Under the pieces are notes generated by a model, which saw only the letters and a list, made by a program, of their open reading frames with translations, did not search any database and was not told where the DNA came from. From JAWXCF01 sp034440515 (GTDB taxonomy: Bacteria; Bacteroidota; Bacteroidia; CAILMK01), in NCBI GenBank assembly GCA_034440515.1, contig JAWXCF010000046.1, forward strand, positions 1 through 61,831: a DNA stretch of 61,831 bases. The letters run 5' to 3'. Of this stretch, positions 44,971-54,000 are shown piece by piece (within the stretch, counting starts at the first letter, position 1; every line of letters begins with the position of its first letter). Position numbers and translations under genes: made by a program.

Positions 44971-47055
44971 ATGGAACATACTGAAATACCATATAAAACT
45001 AAAGAATACTTGATTAAAACCAATATAGAAAATTTAAAAGAGCTGGAAGAATTAAAGGAGTTAATCAGGCATCACGAGCATCTATACTATATAGAATCTT
45101 CGCCTTCCATTACTGACTTAGAGTATGATAGTTTATTTAATTTGCTAAAGAAAACAGAACAGTTACACTCTGACTGGCAAACCAATGATAGTCCAACAAA
45201 ACGTGTTGCCTATGGACTTAGTAAAAATTTCCCTGCCTTACCTCACCTTGTACCTATGTTAAGTTTAGATAATAGCTATAATGAAGCTGACATACTTGAG
45301 TTTGAGCGTAGAATTACATACCTAACAGATGAGTTTAATATTGAATTTACACTAGAACCTAAATTAGATGGTAGCAGTATATCGCTAGTTTATGAAAATG
45401 GGCAGTTTGTTCGTGGATTAACTAGAGGTGATGGAGTAATAGGGGAAGACATAACCAATAATCTAAAAGTATTACCCAGTATTCCTTTGAGAATATATAT
45501 GGAAAAGTTTGGCTTATCATTAATGGAAATACGTGGAGAATTAGTGATACCAAAGGCTGAGTTTAATAAAATTAATAAAAAAAGGTTAGAGGATAACTTA
45601 ACTCCCCTGGCAAATCCTAGAAATGCAGCCGCAGGTTCAATTAGAATGCAAAATAGCGAGGAAGTTGCAAAACGCGGCTTATTAGCAGTGCTTTATCACA
45701 TTAGTTATGTCGAGTTTATTGGCGAACAACCAGAATGGTATGCAAACAGAATGAGTCATTTATTTACTTTAAAGCAATTGGGCTTTGCCACAACTTATAA
45801 TAATACTCAGTTAGCAACAACAGCTACCATAATTGCTCAAATAGAAAAATGGGATGCCGAAAGAGAGGCATTCCCGATTGAAATAGATGGATTGGTGCTA
45901 AAGGCAAACCAAATGACTATAGAGGAACGCGTAGGCACAACCAGTCATCACCCTAGGTGGGCAATAGCATACAAATTTTTAGCAAAAGGTGCTGAAACTA
46001 TTTTACAAAATGTAGAATTTCAAGTAGGTAGGGTAGGTACCATTACACCTGTGGCTAAGTTAAAACCTATAAAAGTGGGTGGGGTAACCGTATCAAATGT
46101 ATCTCTGTTTAATGAAGACTTTATTAATGAGAAAGATTTACACATAGGTGACACAGTAACAGTAGAACGTGCAGGAGATGTAATACCCTATATAAGTGCT
46201 GTCAATTTAGCTAAAAGACCAAAAACTGGATTAAAAATATATTACCCTACTACTTGCCCAAATTGTGAATCACAATTAACTAGAATAGAGGGTGAAGCTG
46301 CTTGGTATTGTGTAAATTCAGATTGTCCTGCTCAATTATTTGAACACTTAGTTCACTTTGTAAGTAAAAAGGCGATGGATATAAATGGACTAGGCAAACA
46401 ACAGATTAAGAAGTTTATTCAAATTGGATGGTTAAGCAGTTTAATAGACATATACCACTTGCCAAATAAAGATATTACCAGCCTAGAGGGGTATCAGCAA
46501 AAGTCTATTGTTAACCTAAATATGGGAATCGAGGAAAGTAAAAAACGTCCAGCTCATAAATTTTTATTCGGTTTGGGCATAAGGCACGTTGGTGAAATTA
46601 CTGCAAGAAACCTACTTAATGAGGTTGACGATATTATGGAATTGCAATATTTATCATTAGATAAATTAGTGAAATTTAAAGATGTAGGTCCAATAGTCGC
46701 AAAGAGTATATATGATTACTTTAGAATTGACGAGGGTAAAAATATCCAAAAGTTAAATGAACTTAGGGAACTAGGTTTACAATTTCAAAGCATTAAGTCA
46801 AGTAGTGGAATGCAAAAGGGAAGCTTGGCTAATGTAACATTCTTATTTACTGGAACTTTAGTTGACTATACCAGACCCGAAGCGCAAGAATTAGTAGAGG
46901 CTAAGGGGGGAATTGTTATGAACTCATTAAGTAGCAAGGTGAAATATTTAGTAGTCGGTTCAGATCCAGGTAGTAAAGTAGAAAAGGCAAAAAAACTGCA
47001 AATTGTAAACATAATAAGCGAGGAAGAATTTAAAAGCATATTAGAAAAAGTTTGA
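44971..47055 (+). CDS. ligA: NAD-dependent DNA ligase
   Basis: Replicative ligase joining Okazaki fragments. Adenylation lysine Lys131 in KLDGSS; the zinc finger is Cys429, Cys432, Cys447, Cys452 (CPNC, CVNSDC); a helix-hairpin-helix region (FGLGIRHVGEITARNL) and a C-terminal BRCT domain (FTGTLVDYTRPEAQELVEAKGG) follow. 694 aa. The first 20 residues are a short extension. Monocistronic between rnpB and the OmpA gene. Confidence 0.96.
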   Translation: MEHTEIPYKTKEYLIKTNIENLKELEELKELIRHHEHLYYIESSPSITDLEYDSLFNLLKKTEQLHSDWQTNDSPTKRVAYGLSKNFPALPHLVPMLSLDNSYNEADILEFERRITYLTDEFNIEFTLEPKLDGSSISLVYENGQFVRGLTRGDGVIGEDITNNLKVLPSIPLRIYMEKFGLSLMEIRGELVIPKAEFNKINKKRLEDNLTPLANPRNAAAGSIRMQNSEEVAKRGLLAVLYHISYVEFIGEQPEWYANRMSHLFTLKQLGFATTYNNTQLATTATIIAQIEKWDAEREAFPIEIDGLVLKANQMTIEERVGTTSHHPRWAIAYKFLAKGAETILQNVEFQVGRVGTITPVAKLKPIKVGGVTVSNVSLFNEDFINEKDLHIGDTVTVERAGDVIPYISAVNLAKRPKTGLKIYYPTTCPNCESQLTRIEGEAAWYCVNSDCPAQLFEHLVHFVSKKAMDINGLGKQQIKKFIQIGWLSSLIDIYHLPNKDITSLEGYQQKSIVNLNMGIEESKKRPAHKFLFGLGIRHVGEITARNLLNEVDDIMELQYLSLDKLVKFKDVGPIVAKSIYDYFRIDEGKNIQKLNELRELGLQFQSIKSSSGMQKGSLANVTFLFTGTLVDYTRPEAQELVEAKGGIVMNSLSSKVKYLVVGSDPGSKVEKAKKLQIVNIISEEEFKSILEKV

Positions 47056-47152
47056 TTGCTCTCTAATGATAATGAAAATAAAATCTTGAAGATTAAAAAA
47101 AAATATTAAAGTCTCTAAAATCTATTTAATTAAATATTAATAAAATCTGTTC

Positions 47153-47190
47153 ATAAAAAACCCCGTACACTTTTGTAAATGAACGGGGTA
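47153..47190 (-). terminator. Intrinsic terminator of the OmpA-family gene
   Basis: On the minus strand ACCCCGT and ACGGGGT form a 7-bp GC-rich stem with a 16-nt loop followed by TTTTTT, 27 nt past the stop codon. Confidence 0.8.
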
Positions 47191-47216
47191 AATATTATTG
47201 AAAGTGTAATGAAAAA

Positions 47217-49283
47217 CTACTCTTCTATTATTTCTTCTTCTACTTCATCTTTCTTAGGGGCGTAGTCTCTTCTTATTACTTTTATTGTTGTACGTCTATT
47301 TATGGCGTGTTCAGGCTCGGTACAGCTAGCTCCTGGGCCTTTATTATTTGGTTCACAACCACAATTGTTTTTCAATTGTGACTCACCATAACCACGTGGT
47401 ACCAATCTAACTGAATCTATTCCTCTATCCAATAGATAAACTATACAAGACTTAGCACGCTCTAATGAAAGTGAATCGTTGTATTTCTTAGAAGCTCTGC
47501 AGTCAGTATGTGATCCCAACTCTATTACTAGGAATGGGTAAGTTGTCAAGATAGAATATACTGAGTCTAGTTTAACTATAGACTCTGGTTTCAAAGTAGC
47601 TTTATCTAAGTCATAAAGGATACCAGGAATCTCAATTTCTTTAGGTACTTGAATTACCAATCTTACCTCTGTATCCCGGCTACATATCCAATCAGCTGTA
47701 TTTCCCTCTGCAGTACCGTGGTCTATAGTAGGCTCATACCCAGATTTATATACGCTTACGTTAAATTTTGCACCTTGAGGTATTTGAAATCTGAATTTAC
47801 CATCACCTTTTGTTGTGAATGTAATTGGGGTAGGATTAATTGCACTTTGATTAAGAAGGGTAACGTCTGCACCTTCTTTGTATAATTGCTCAACACCGTC
47901 TTTCAACAGATAAACAGTACCGTTTACAAAATATTCTTGTGGTCTAAGAGAAAATTGATAAATATCTAAAAGTCTGCTACCCGTTCTATTAGAAGTTAGG
48001 TAACCATTAATTTTAGTTTCGTCAAATATAATTCCGAAATCATCTCCACCACTGTTTATGGGGTAACGCATATGTTCGGGTTTGCTCCATTCTGAACCTC
48101 TGCCGTGCGATCTAAATATGTCTAAACCTCCAATGCCTGGTAATCCGTCACTAGCAAAGTATATTGTTGAGTCATTAAACCAATATGCAAACATCTCTCT
48201 ACCTTGTGTATTAATATTTGGACCTAGGTTAACTGGGTCACTCCAAGTTTTATTTCTTTTTACATAGCTAGTTAGGTAAATATCTTGATTACCAAAACCT
48301 GCAGGATTATCCATAGCGAATAAAAGTTTGCTGCCGTCAGGTGATAAACTAGGTGATCCATAAAATATTACAGTATCTGAACAAAAACTTAATATCTCTG
48401 GGTTGCCGTAACCTTTACCTTGTTTCCTTGCCATTTTCAACACACAGTTTGGTCTAATTTTCTTAGTATTTTCTGGTGTCAATAGTCCGTTACAGTCACT
48501 ATATATCATTAAACCACCTTTTTCGTCTAGGGTAGCTGTACCTTGATTCTCTTTAGGAGTATTTATACCCCCTTCTACTGGTTTAACCACTTTGTCCCAA
48601 GTATCGCCCTTTTTCGTGCGTTTTCTTGGTAACATATAAATATCATAGAAAGGTCTGTTAGTACGAGCATAAAACCTCTTCTTATCGTCCTTCTTTTTAT
48701 TTTTATCTGTTCTAGACTTTTGATTGTCTTCTTCTCTATCACTGGTAAAAAACATACCCTGTTTTTTGTCTAACCAAGGTCCATAGTCATCATTTGGACT
48801 ATTAGCTAGTCTAAATGAAGTAACATCATATACTTGGCAATTGTCTTTCTTGTCAGCTGCATATTCTTGTAATGCTACTATTTGCAGAGCAGCTCTAGGG
48901 TCCTCAGGGTTTTGACCTTGATATTTTTGCAATACAGGTATGGCTTCCTCTTGGCGTTCTAGTGTTTTTAATATTTGAGCTTTTAAGAAGGTTACCTTAG
49001 CGTCATTGTAGTTAGCAGCTTCTGTTTTAGTTATCCAGTTATTTGCTTTCTGAAACTCATCATTATTAAAGTATGCTTTTGCTATCTTGTAAGCTATTGG
49101 TCCTTTTGCATCGCCTTTAGCCTTCTTATACTCTTTCTCATAATAGGCTATTTGTGCACTATATAGTGTTGTTTTAGCTAAACCTTCTTCAGTACCGTAA
49201 GTGATACCCCTGCAGGAATAAAAAATTGATTGTGTAGTACAGGATAAAATTAAAAATACAAGCAGTTTATAGTTTCTCTTCAT
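47217..49283 (-). CDS. PorE-like lipoprotein: TPR, PD40 propeller, regulatory-like domain, OmpA domain
   Basis: Predicted outer-membrane lipoprotein anchored to peptidoglycan. The ATG at 49283 starts a signal peptide (KLLVFLILSC) with candidate lipobox Cys24 or Cys15. Then come TPR-like helices (residues about 40-150), a PD40/WD40-type beta-propeller with repeated SPDGSKLLFA, YFASDG, GYLTSNR blades, a carboxypeptidase-regulatory-like fold (VYKSGYEP), and the C-terminal OmpA domain with LGSHTDCR and LSLERAKS. About 688 aa. This order matches PorE of type IX secretion, but no other secretion gene is nearby, so the role is inferred only. Confidence 0.85.
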   Translation of the reverse strand: MKRNYKLLVFLILSCTTQSIFYSCRGITYGTEEGLAKTTLYSAQIAYYEKEYKKAKGDAKGPIAYKIAKAYFNNDEFQKANNWITKTEAANYNDAKVTFLKAQILKTLERQEEAIPVLQKYQGQNPEDPRAALQIVALQEYAADKKDNCQVYDVTSFRLANSPNDDYGPWLDKKQGMFFTSDREEDNQKSRTDKNKKKDDKKRFYARTNRPFYDIYMLPRKRTKKGDTWDKVVKPVEGGINTPKENQGTATLDEKGGLMIYSDCNGLLTPENTKKIRPNCVLKMARKQGKGYGNPEILSFCSDTVIFYGSPSLSPDGSKLLFAMDNPAGFGNQDIYLTSYVKRNKTWSDPVNLGPNINTQGREMFAYWFNDSTIYFASDGLPGIGGLDIFRSHGRGSEWSKPEHMRYPINSGGDDFGIIFDETKINGYLTSNRTGSRLLDIYQFSLRPQEYFVNGTVYLLKDGVEQLYKEGADVTLLNQSAINPTPITFTTKGDGKFRFQIPQGAKFNVSVYKSGYEPTIDHGTAEGNTADWICSRDTEVRLVIQVPKEIEIPGILYDLDKATLKPESIVKLDSVYSILTTYPFLVIELGSHTDCRASKKYNDSLSLERAKSCIVYLLDRGIDSVRLVPRGYGESQLKNNCGCEPNNKGPGASCTEPEHAINRRTTIKVIRRDYAPKKDEVEEEIIEE

Positions 49284-49433
49284 TCTAATAAGTGGTAGTT
49301 TTTGCGCAATTGTTATCATCCTAAATTAAAGTAATAAGTAGTAAACACCAAGGAACTCTATACCCAAAAAGAGTAATAACGTTCGCAAAATAGTAAATAT
49401 TAACTAAAGTTTATGAAAAATAAAGAAATTAAC

Positions 49434-51608
49434 TTATTTGACAAATAGTAATTCTCTGTATTTAGGTAAAGGCCACAATCTATCGTCAACATACAGTTCC
49501 AATTTGTCAACGTGGTACCTAATTGTGTCGAAATGTGGTTTTACATTATGGCAGTAGTGCATTGCCACTTCCCTAGTATCTAGCATTTTGTTGGCTACTT
49601 TTCGCTCCTCTATCATTAACATAACAAGTTTTCTGGCTTCATTAATGTGATTGCTTATCATTTCTACAAATTTCTTTGACTCAGTAGCTTGATCCTCTAA
49701 TCCACAATCCATTAATTGATTGTAAGTAATTAGCATATCATTCAGATACTCCATTGCGGCAGGTACTACTTGAGACAAAACCATTTCAGACAATATGCGT
49801 GACTCAATTTGTATTTGCTTAGAATACATTTCTAGTCTTATTTCGTGGCGGGCTATAAGCTCACGTTCAGTCAATATGTTATTTCTCTTAAATAAGTCAA
49901 TGTTTTCTTGAGATATAAATGCGTCTAAACTTTCAGGACTGGTAGGTAGGTTGCCTAAGCCTCGTTTAGCAGCCTCAACAGCCCACTCTTCGCTATAGTT
50001 ATTCCCTTCAAACAATATATCGCGTGACTCAAGAATATATCTTTTCAAGATTTGCATTGCTGCCTGATCTTTTTCCACTCCTTTTTCTAATTCAGCACAT
50101 AACTCCCTATCAAATGCTAGAAGTTGGTCTGCCACTGCTGTATTTAAGGCAATCATTGAACTAGCCGTATTAGCAGATGAACCTACAGCTCTAAATTCAA
50201 ACTTGTTTCCAGTGAAAGCAAATGGTGAAGTTCTATTTCTATCTGTGAAATCAAATGCAATTTCTGGGATATTAGGAATCTCTAATTTCTTATTAGCATC
50301 AGGATGTTCAGAAGAACTAGCTTCTATTAATTGGTTTAAAGCGTGGGTAAGTCTACTCCCAATAAATATAGATATAATGGCAGGGGGCGCTTCATTTGCC
50401 CCTAATCTATGATCGTTAGACGCGCTTGCTATGCTAGCACGTAATAATGGGGCGAATCTATGTACTGCTTTAATGGTGTTGATAAAGAAAGTAAGGAATA
50501 GAAGGTTTTGCTCTGGCGTAGTTCCAGGGCTCAATAAATTAATTCCGTTGTCAGTACCAATACTCCAATTGCAATGTTTTCCACTTCCATTTACCCCAGC
50601 AAATGGTTTCTCGTGTAGCAACACCTTAAGTTTATGGTGCGATGCAATTTTGTCCATTATATCCATCAGCAACTGATTGTGGTCAACTGCTGTGTTTACT
50701 TCTTCAAACTGTGGTGCACATTCAAACTGTGACGGTGCCACCTCATTATGTCTAGTTCTTAAGGGTATTCCGAGTTCAATTGCTTCACGCTCTAGCTGCA
50801 CCATAAAACTATGCACTCTCTCTGGTATTGTCCCAAAGTAATGATCTTCTAATTGTTGCCCTTTAGCTGGACCTCTACCTATTAATGTTCTATTAGCTAA
50901 TACTAAGTCTGGTCTTGCTTGATAAAGTGCCTCGTCTATTAAGAAATACTCTTGTTCTATCCCTAACGTAGCGGCTGCTTTATTCACATTTCCATCAAAA
51001 TGTCTGCACACTTTCACGGCAACTTTTTCTAGTAGGTGAATTGCTTTAAGAAGTGGAGCTTTATAGTCCAATGCCTCACCAGTATAGGAAATGAATATGG
51101 TAGGTATGCAAAGCGTTAGTCCCGATTGTAGCTTAATAATAAAGGCAGGGGAGCTTGGATCCCAAGCAGTGTACCCTCTAGCTTCAAACGTACTCCTAAT
51201 GCCCCCACTAGGAAAAGACGATGCATCTGGCTCTTGTTGCACTAATGCACTTCCTGGAAATACCTCTAATGCCTCACCGTCTCTTAATTCAAAAAATGAA
51301 TCGTGTTTTTCTGCAGTACTGCCTGTTAGCGGTTGAAACCAGTGAGTGTAATGTGTAGCACCGTGTTCCATTGCCCAGGTTTTCATTGCTGTAGAAACAT
51401 CATCAGCTATGTCTCTACCTATTTTTTCTCCTGTACTAATGGCGTGTTGTACTGCTTTAAATGTATCCTTAGCCAAATATTTACGCATTGTCTTTAAGGT
51501 AAATACATACTTGCAATAGTGTTCAGATGCTATGTAGGTATCAGTGTTTAGTCTTTCTTTTGGTCGACTTTGTACTGCCTCTAATGCTTTAAATCTCATT
51601 GATGTCAT
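49434..51608 (-). CDS. glnN: Glutamine synthetase type III
   Basis: ATP-dependent ammonia assimilation. Type III enzymes are about 700 aa and common in Bacteroidota; this one is 724 aa. Motifs visible are GIEQEYFLID, RHNEVAPSQFE, the ATP loop GSGKHCNWSIGTDNG, and NRTSPFAFTGNKFEFRAVG. ATG at 51608 or the ATG 9 nt later could start it. It stands alone between the OmpA-type gene and the divergent ffh. No NtrC-like regulator is nearby. Confidence 0.95.
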   Translation of the reverse strand: MTSMRFKALEAVQSRPKERLNTDTYIASEHYCKYVFTLKTMRKYLAKDTFKAVQHAISTGEKIGRDIADDVSTAMKTWAMEHGATHYTHWFQPLTGSTAEKHDSFFELRDGEALEVFPGSALVQQEPDASSFPSGGIRSTFEARGYTAWDPSSPAFIIKLQSGLTLCIPTIFISYTGEALDYKAPLLKAIHLLEKVAVKVCRHFDGNVNKAAATLGIEQEYFLIDEALYQARPDLVLANRTLIGRGPAKGQQLEDHYFGTIPERVHSFMVQLEREAIELGIPLRTRHNEVAPSQFECAPQFEEVNTAVDHNQLLMDIMDKIASHHKLKVLLHEKPFAGVNGSGKHCNWSIGTDNGINLLSPGTTPEQNLLFLTFFINTIKAVHRFAPLLRASIASASNDHRLGANEAPPAIISIFIGSRLTHALNQLIEASSSEHPDANKKLEIPNIPEIAFDFTDRNRTSPFAFTGNKFEFRAVGSSANTASSMIALNTAVADQLLAFDRELCAELEKGVEKDQAAMQILKRYILESRDILFEGNNYSEEWAVEAAKRGLGNLPTSPESLDAFISQENIDLFKRNNILTERELIARHEIRLEMYSKQIQIESRILSEMVLSQVVPAAMEYLNDMLITYNQLMDCGLEDQATESKKFVEMISNHINEARKLVMLMIEERKVANKMLDTREVAMHYCHNVKPHFDTIRYHVDKLELYVDDRLWPLPKYRELLFVK

Positions 51609-51769
51609 AGGTTACAGTTAAATTCAAATTATATTCTTGGCGTCAAAATTAAATTAATTGAAACTGTATGCAATAGATTTTATCCACCTAATTGTATTAC
51701 TAGTGTTGATGACATTTAATTTGATTATAAAATCAAGCTATTTCTTAATTTAACGAAACCAAAGTATTG

Positions 51770-51777
51770 TAAATTTG
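51770..51777 (+). promoter_or_regulatory. Candidate promoter -7 box for ffh
   Basis: TAAATTTG, exact TAnnTTTG, 33 nt before the ffh ATG in the divergent region with glutamine synthetase. Confidence 0.5.
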
Positions 51778-51810
51778 TAGATTGAATAATATTGAATAGG
51801 TACATAGAGA

Positions 51811-53139
51811 ATGTTTGAAAATCTATCAGAACGGATTGAGGGTGCTTTTAAACTCTTAAAGGGTCAAGGGAAAATAAGCGAGATAAATGTTGCAGAAACA
51901 TTAAAAGAAATAAGAAGGGCATTAGTTGAGGCTGACGTTAACTATAAAATTGCTAAAGAATTTACAGATACTGTTAAGGAAAAAGCCTTTGGTGCAAATG
52001 TTATAAATTCTATAAGTCCAGGTCAACTCCTAATTAAAATAGTAAATGATGAGCTAATTACCCTAATGGGTAGCGAGAAATCTGAAATAAATACTTCTGG
52101 GCAACCTGCCATTATACTTATGGCTGGGCTACAAGGTAGTGGTAAGACTACATTTACAGCGAAGCTGGCTAATTTGTTAAAGAGCAAGGGTAAAAAGGTA
52201 ATGATGGTAGCTGCAGACGTTTACAGACCAGCAGCCATAGATCAATTACACGTATTGGGTACTCAAATAGGTGTTCACGTATTTAGTAACAAAGAAGATA
52301 AGAGTCCAGTAAGTATTGCCAAAAATGCACTTCATTTTGCCAAAACTAATGGCTACAGCATTGTATTAATAGATACAGCCGGTCGATTGGCAGTGGATGA
52401 GCAAATGATGAATGAAATAGCGGAAGTGAAAGCAGCCGTAAATCCTGGTGAAATATTATTTGTAGTGGACTCTATGACTGGGCAAGATGCAGTCAATACT
52501 GCTAAAGCTTTCAATGATAGATTAAATTTTGATGGGGTGGTTTTAACCAAACTAGACGGTGATACTAGAGGTGGAGCAGCTTTGAGTATTAGGACTGTGG
52601 TAAACAAACCCATCAAGTTTGTAGGTCTTGGCGAAAAAATGGATGCCTTAGATTACTTCTATCCTGATAGAATGGCCCAAAGGATATTGGGAATGGGTGA
52701 CATAGTCAGCTTTGTCGAGAAAGCTCAAGCTGCTGTAGATGACAAAGAAGCAGAAAGACTACAAAAGAAGCTGCGCAAGGCAGAATTTGACTTCGAAGAT
52801 TTCTTAAGTCAGATAAATCAAATTAAAAGAATGGGTAACATCAAAGATTTGATTGGGATGATACCTGGTATGAATAAAGCGGTAAAAGGAATGGACTTTG
52901 ATGACGCTTCATTTAAATATATAGAGGCTATTATACAAAGTATGAAACCTGTTGAAAGAAAGAATCCTTCTATACTTGACCAAAAAAGTAAGCAAAGAAT
53001 TGCAGATGGTAGCGGTACAGATTTGAAACAAGTCAATCAATTGGTAACTCAACTATATGAAATGCGTAAAATGATGAAGATGATGAACAAATTTCAAGGA
53101 GGAAAGAAAATGCCAAAAATGCCTATGGGCAAACGCTAA
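51811..53139 (+). CDS. ffh: Signal recognition particle protein
   Basis: GTPase that, with the 4.5S RNA, delivers membrane proteins to FtsY. N domain (residues 1-90), G domain with P-loop GLQGSGKT at 106-113, DTAGRL and TKLDGDTRGG, then a methionine-rich M domain (QMRKMMKMMNKFQ-like tail, LIGMIPGM). 442 aa. The next small gene has its own promoter just after the stop. Confidence 0.96.
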   Translation: MFENLSERIEGAFKLLKGQGKISEINVAETLKEIRRALVEADVNYKIAKEFTDTVKEKAFGANVINSISPGQLLIKIVNDELITLMGSEKSEINTSGQPAIILMAGLQGSGKTTFTAKLANLLKSKGKKVMMVAADVYRPAAIDQLHVLGTQIGVHVFSNKEDKSPVSIAKNALHFAKTNGYSIVLIDTAGRLAVDEQMMNEIAEVKAAVNPGEILFVVDSMTGQDAVNTAKAFNDRLNFDGVVLTKLDGDTRGGAALSIRTVVNKPIKFVGLGEKMDALDYFYPDRMAQRILGMGDIVSFVEKAQAAVDDKEAERLQKKLRKAEFDFEDFLSQINQIKRMGNIKDLIGMIPGMNKAVKGMDFDDASFKYIEAIIQSMKPVERKNPSILDQKSKQRIADGSGTDLKQVNQLVTQLYEMRKMMKMMNKFQGGKKMPKMPMGKR

Positions 53140-53157
53140 TATAAGGTATAATAATAG

Positions 53158-53165
53158 TATATTTG
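53158..53165 (+). promoter_or_regulatory. Promoter -7 box of the 42-codon gene
   Basis: TATATTTG, exact TAnnTTTG, begins 19 nt after the ffh stop and ends 26 nt before the small gene's ATG. Confidence 0.55.
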
Positions 53166-53191
53166 CACCTCAATTAATTTTAATTATAGAA

Positions 53192-53320
53192 ATGGGTAAG
53201 GGTAAAACAAGCAAGCGTGATATGTTAGTAACTGTCCGTGCGTTAAAAAGGAATGCTTTGCTGAAAAAGTCTAATAAAAAGACTTTTCCAAAAGTAGCAC
53301 CGACTAACCCTGCTGAGTAA
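53192..53320 (+). CDS. Small very basic protein, 42 aa, possibly ribosome-associated
   Basis: An ATG frame of 42 codons (begins MGKGKTSKRD, ends PTNPAE) with ten or more Lys and several Arg in a row of basic clusters, no membrane segment. Support for being real: an exact TAnnTTTG box upstream, standard codon use with His-free sequence, and a strong terminator whose hairpin contains the stop codon. The MGKGxKTxK opening faintly recalls ribosomal protein bTHX (MGKGDKKT in relatives) but the rest does not match, so this is only a guess. It could otherwise be a nucleic-acid-binding peptide or a leader for nothing visible. Confidence 0.6.
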   Translation: MGKGKTSKRDMLVTVRALKRNALLKKSNKKTFPKVAPTNPAE

Positions 53321-53336
53321 GCGGGGTTTTTTTTGC
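53307..53336 (+). terminator. Intrinsic terminator overlapping the small gene's stop codon
   Basis: AACCCTGCT pairs with AGCGGGGTT (one G-T pair) around a 5-nt loop, followed by a run of T to 53334. The stop TAA (53318-53320) sits in the loop and 3' arm, so the last three codons double as the hairpin's 5' arm. Confidence 0.85.
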
Positions 53337-53348
53337 ATATAATTTCCC

Positions 53349-53957
53349 TTAATAACCTAATTCCTTCAAGGCTAATTCCAAATCAGCATTCTCATCTGCT
53401 GAATATTTATCGTCAATTTTGACACCATAAATGGCAGCAAATTCTTTCCATCCAAAGGCTGTGATGCCGTTTTTAAACTTCTTAATGTGTTGGTAGGTAG
53501 TCAATCCCGTTTGTCTAGCTATCAGCTTGTGTAGTATAATAGCCTGATTCAAAGACAATTCTTTAAACTGTTTTTCAAATACCTCTCTTAATTTCTTTTC
53601 TTCTTCTTTTAAGTACTTTTTACGGTCACGTTTCTTATCAAAACTGTTAAGACGCTCGTCTAGATGTCGCAAAGTATCAGCTGTTACCTTGGTATAGTGT
53701 AATGCTAAGGCTACGTTCCTTCTATATTTAGCCCACTTCAATTGCTCAGATTGTAATTCCGAATCAACTTTATAGTGTTCTGGTTTACTTGGTGTGTAAA
53801 TAAAATACGGTAGCGTGTCCCCATTTATTATTTTGATAGGTGCAACTTTCGAATTACGTTTACTTGTATCTTGATTTATAGCACCAAAAACAGAGTTTGC
53901 TGATACAAATGTGAATAAAAAAATAAGACAGTGAAAATATGTAATTGAAGCTTTCAA
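53349..53957 (-). CDS. DUF4294-family exported protein
   Basis: 202 aa with an N-terminal signal peptide (CLIFLFTFVSANSVFGA). The body fits DUF4294, a Bacteroidota family: a GDTLPYFIY start, YRRNVALALHY, a charged coiled stretch (KKRDRKKYLKEEEKKL), then the QAIILHKLIARQTGLTTY segment. Molecular function unknown; probably periplasmic. It lies 14 bases from the terminator of the small gene and 43 bases downstream of the barrel gene, so may be the last gene of a unit with the TPR and barrel proteins. Confidence 0.82.
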   Translation of the reverse strand: MKASITYFHCLIFLFTFVSANSVFGAINQDTSKRNSKVAPIKIINGDTLPYFIYTPSKPEHYKVDSELQSEQLKWAKYRRNVALALHYTKVTADTLRHLDERLNSFDKKRDRKKYLKEEEKKLREVFEKQFKELSLNQAIILHKLIARQTGLTTYQHIKKFKNGITAFGWKEFAAIYGVKIDDKYSADENADLELALKELGY

Positions 53958-54000
53958 TTATGTCTAAATATATACTACAAATTACATACCTGATGTGGTT

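Noticed and set aside
47217..49283. Type IX secretion operon
   Set aside because: The protein has the PorE domain order, but none of PorK-PorN, PorP, PorU/V or a sorting-domain protein is in the window.
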